NCBI RefSeq assembly: GCF_910596095.1
Contig: NC_056544.1
Coordinates: 17,841,155-17,905,154 of the forward strand
Reading direction: 5' to 3'
Source of the DNA: Thunnus maccoyii
Taxonomy: Eukaryota > Chordata > Actinopteri > Scombriformes > Scombridae
Length of the DNA stretch: 64,000 nucleotides
The translations under genes and the position numbers were made by a program. Below the pieces are notes generated by a model. The model saw only the letters and a program-made list of their open reading frames with translations. It was not told the DNA's origin and did no database searches. The stretch's first letter is position 1. Each line of letters starts with the position of its first letter. This document shows positions 61,693 to 64,000 of the stretch, one piece after another.

Positions 61693-62331
61693 GTACTGTT
61701 GGACTAGTTGATAATTGGCAGCCCAGCGAGGCCTTTGGTTTGTCGCTTTATGCCAAAAGAGACTGGAAAAGATGAATCACATTTTATCTGAGTGTATCCT
61801 TCTGCACTACAATATAAATTATTCTTTTTGTAAAGATTGCATGCTGGTTTCCTTGGTCTCAGGCCTTGCATGTGGCACAGAGTGTCTCAGTGGTCGAGCT
61901 ATTGTTCAGAGCGCAGCAGGCCCCACAAAGTGCTCACACTGTCTCTAGCCATATGGCATTGCTTGACAAAGGACACAAACATTTCTAATTGAATCCAGCC
62001 CCTCCTTGAGCGATTCTGGCTAATTTCTCGGGAAAGACAGCATGATGTTTTCAGAATCTCGTGCACCAGCAAGCCAGAGTTGAATTGTTGCCCGCTCATA
62101 CTCCACTGGGTTGGAACAGGTTTGCAACAGCTTTTGTTACCTTAATGCTCTAAACAAAACCACAAGTACATTTTATATAGTTGTAAAAATGTCAAGCCTC
62201 TCAGTCTTAGCATTGCAAAAAGTGTATAGTTGTGTGGAATTGGGTCAGATTTGTTTTAGCTTTGGTTGCTTAACCAGAAGGTGACGCCTATACAGCACGT
62301 TCATGTTCACTGAAAAAGAGTGAGAGTTACT

Positions 62332-62708
62332 CTGGGTTCCCACGGGTCCTGGAAATCCTTGAAAGTGTGTGAATTTGAGAAGAAAAAAAAACCAGGCCAT
62401 GAAAGTTTTTTTTAAAGCAGACATAAATAGATATGGGTCATTGAAAGTGTTTGAATTTGTATATTTTGTGCAAGAATAGAATCTTGTTTTGCTGTGTTGT
62501 GTTAGAGAAGGAAAGAGACCACATAGTCTGTGAGCTTCTGTAAAGCCTGTGAGTTCTCATTATAACAATTCAGTGTTGTAACAGTAATTAACCTTGATCC
62601 GTGTCTCACACTATGCTGTGTTGGATCCTTGAATTTGAGGGAATTAGGCCTGGAAAGTCCTTGGAAAAAGTCCTTGAATTTGATGTTCAAGAAGGTGTGG
62701 GAACCCTG
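62332..62708. mobile_element. Short hAT-like element (GGGTTCCCAC ends)
   Basis: Left end CTGGGTTCCCACGGGTCCTG and reversed right end CAGGGTTCCCACACC are inverted repeats. GTTACT lies next to both ends, probably the core of an 8-bp duplication. Internal phrases CCTTGAAAGTGTGTGAATTT and TCCTTGGAAAAAGTCCTTGA repeat each other loosely. No ORF. Located in the last visible spidr intron. Confidence 0.55.
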
Positions 62709-62789
62709 GTTACTTATATTTTATATATGTCCAATTATCGGTCTTATTTTGATAAAATTAAGTATAAAACAAGTCCAGTGATGTGGAGA

Positions 62790-62935
62790 TGAGGGCTGCA
62801 ACTAATTATTACTTTCATTATTGATTAATATCTGAGATTAGTCATTTGGGCCATTAAATTGTCAGGAAGTGGTGGAAAAATTGCACATAACAATTTTCTA
62901 AAGCCAAAATTTACATGTTTATACAGTCTTAAGAG
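62790..62935. repeat. Truncated GGCTGCAACTAA MITE
   Basis: AGGGCTGCAACTAATTATTA and TTTCATTATTGATTAATATC match the left end of the family at 30914-31243; no right end is found, so the copy is truncated. Confidence 0.55.
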
Positions 62936-63977
62936 CATTCATTTGAATGAGGCCAGTTTGGTGACAAAGTCGAACAGGCGCAGGGACAAAAGATAAAAAA
63001 TTCAGTGTTTCCTCTGGGTTCACTGCTTTGTGCCGTTCTCTGTTTAAGAGCAGCTGAGATTGACACTAAAATGAGAATAGCTGGTCCATCTTTAAGGTCA
63101 GTCCACCATAAGTGAGCCTGGTCAGGTTAGGCTAGCCTGTTGTCGCTAACTTCGGGGCTAACCCTCTTCACTTTCCCATCAGTTGGGGAAACAACAGATG
63201 AGATTTTTACAGTCGAGAAGCTGCAGCATCTGTTAACTGACACACTGTAGTTTGTACTATACATTTACTGCCAGAGTGACAACTTATTGCTAATGTTTTC
63301 CTCTGCTCCGCTCACATTCACTGTCACTTTTCTGCGGCTCGCTCAACCACACACTTGCTACGCACACACATTACACACTGCCCTATTCCAGACCTGCCAA
63401 CCTGTACACATTTTGCGTAGCAGGTACGCATTTTGACATCTAAGCACATTGTTACAATTTGTCACTCTAAACTACACAAAAGCTGATGACACCTGTGAGT
63501 TCAATTGTGCACATTCAGTACTCAAGTCTAACAACAGGAGGCAGCAGCATCTAGCTTGCCGAAAAGCAAAAGAAGAAGAGCTTGACCAATCATAGTGCTG
63601 GATTCATTCCCCCTGCCTTCACATATCAAGCAGGGATGATCACGATTGACAAATGTGTAACGTCATCTTAAGAGACTGCAAATCGACATAGATTTTATTA
63701 TCCCACGTACCCCTTCCTCACTCCAGCTGGCCGCTTCCTCAAATGAGGACGGTTCTTTAATTCCTTTGCAGAGGTAAACAGACCTGTGTGGATGTGGAAA
63801 GTTGAAATTGTGAATTGAGTTAATTTCAGTTAACGCAGACCTGCCAACCTGGAAAATATTTAACGTTGATAACGTTAGCCTAAGGATACTTAATTTGCAA
63901 GCTAGCTTGCTCGTTCACCAGACATCTAAGTTGGCAAAGTAACTTAAAGTTATGTCGTCCGTCTGCCCCAGATTTAC

Positions 63978-64000
63978 TGTCTTTATAATTATTATTGCAG
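63978..64000 (+). other. spidr: Likely splice acceptor at the window edge
   Basis: The window ends TTTATAATTATTATTGCAG. Given that spidr is open after 61692 (phase 2) and no other phase-compatible exon is obvious in between, the next spidr exon may begin at the first base beyond the window. The tract is T-rich but not a strong pyrimidine run. Confidence 0.35.

Noticed and set aside
1..64000. CRISPR arrays, tRNA or rRNA genes, bacterial operons, viral genes
   Set aside because: Looked for throughout by eye; no regularly spaced repeats with unique spacers, no cloverleaf with A/B boxes outside SINE-like sequence, and no retroviral or viral reading frames were found.

Overview
The window is vertebrate nuclear DNA, almost certainly from a ray-finned (teleost) fish and probably a percomorph-like species with a compact genome. 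Every coding segment is a short exon flanked by GT..AG splice sites. The encoded proteins are vertebrate families, and the interspersed DNA is dominated by teleost-type hAT elements, foldback MITEs and a SINE-like repeat. I see no bacterial-type operons, no CRISPR array, no rRNA or tRNA gene and no viral gene. Exon models were built by hand from splice sites, phase continuity and remembered protein families; no alignment could be run.

Layout. (1) 1-2.4 kb, minus strand: a small gene I do not recognise, with a two-exon coding model of 188 codons, an AATAAA downstream and a perfect RFX-type X-box upstream at 2829-2841. (2) About 4.1-27.4 kb, plus strand: alpha-dystrobrevin (dtna), a cytoplasmic partner of the dystrophin complex. 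It has a putative 5' UTR exon near 4.4 kb, 21 constitutive-looking coding exons (9580-25289), a 9-nt microexon, a 24-nt cassette and a new-looking 48-nt candidate cassette. (3) About 29.3-44.3 kb, plus strand: mapre2 (EB2/RP1), a microtubule plus-end-binding protein, complete at 338 codons plus stop, with a CCAAT-box promoter about 6 kb upstream of the ATG exon. (4) 46.18 kb to the end, plus strand: spidr (scaffold for RAD51/BLM homologous recombination). Ten exons (532 codons) are visible and the gene runs off the right edge. The last bases of the window themselves look like a splice acceptor.

The three recognised genes lie head to tail on one strand but act in unrelated processes: membrane-cytoskeleton anchoring, microtubule dynamics and DNA repair. 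dtna-mapre2 adjacency matches human 18q12 as I remember it. spidr sits beside mapre2 here but is on chromosome 8 in human, so the mapre2-spidr junction is a lineage-specific neighbourhood.

Mobile DNA fills introns and gaps. I could delimit several hAT-like elements by terminal inverted repeats and 8-bp target-site duplications (7348-9212, 30914-31243, 45291-45896, and a nested pair 50562-52112 / 50702-51995), a probable fifth at 62332-62708, and two copies of one large foldback MITE in different genes. No transposase ORF is visible, so all appear non-autonomous. The most noteworthy biology is in the splicing architecture of dtna (microexons and cassettes), the UG-repeat acceptor of a spidr exon, and the unidentified possibly ciliary minus-strand gene. 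I did not find a clearly novel multi-gene system.
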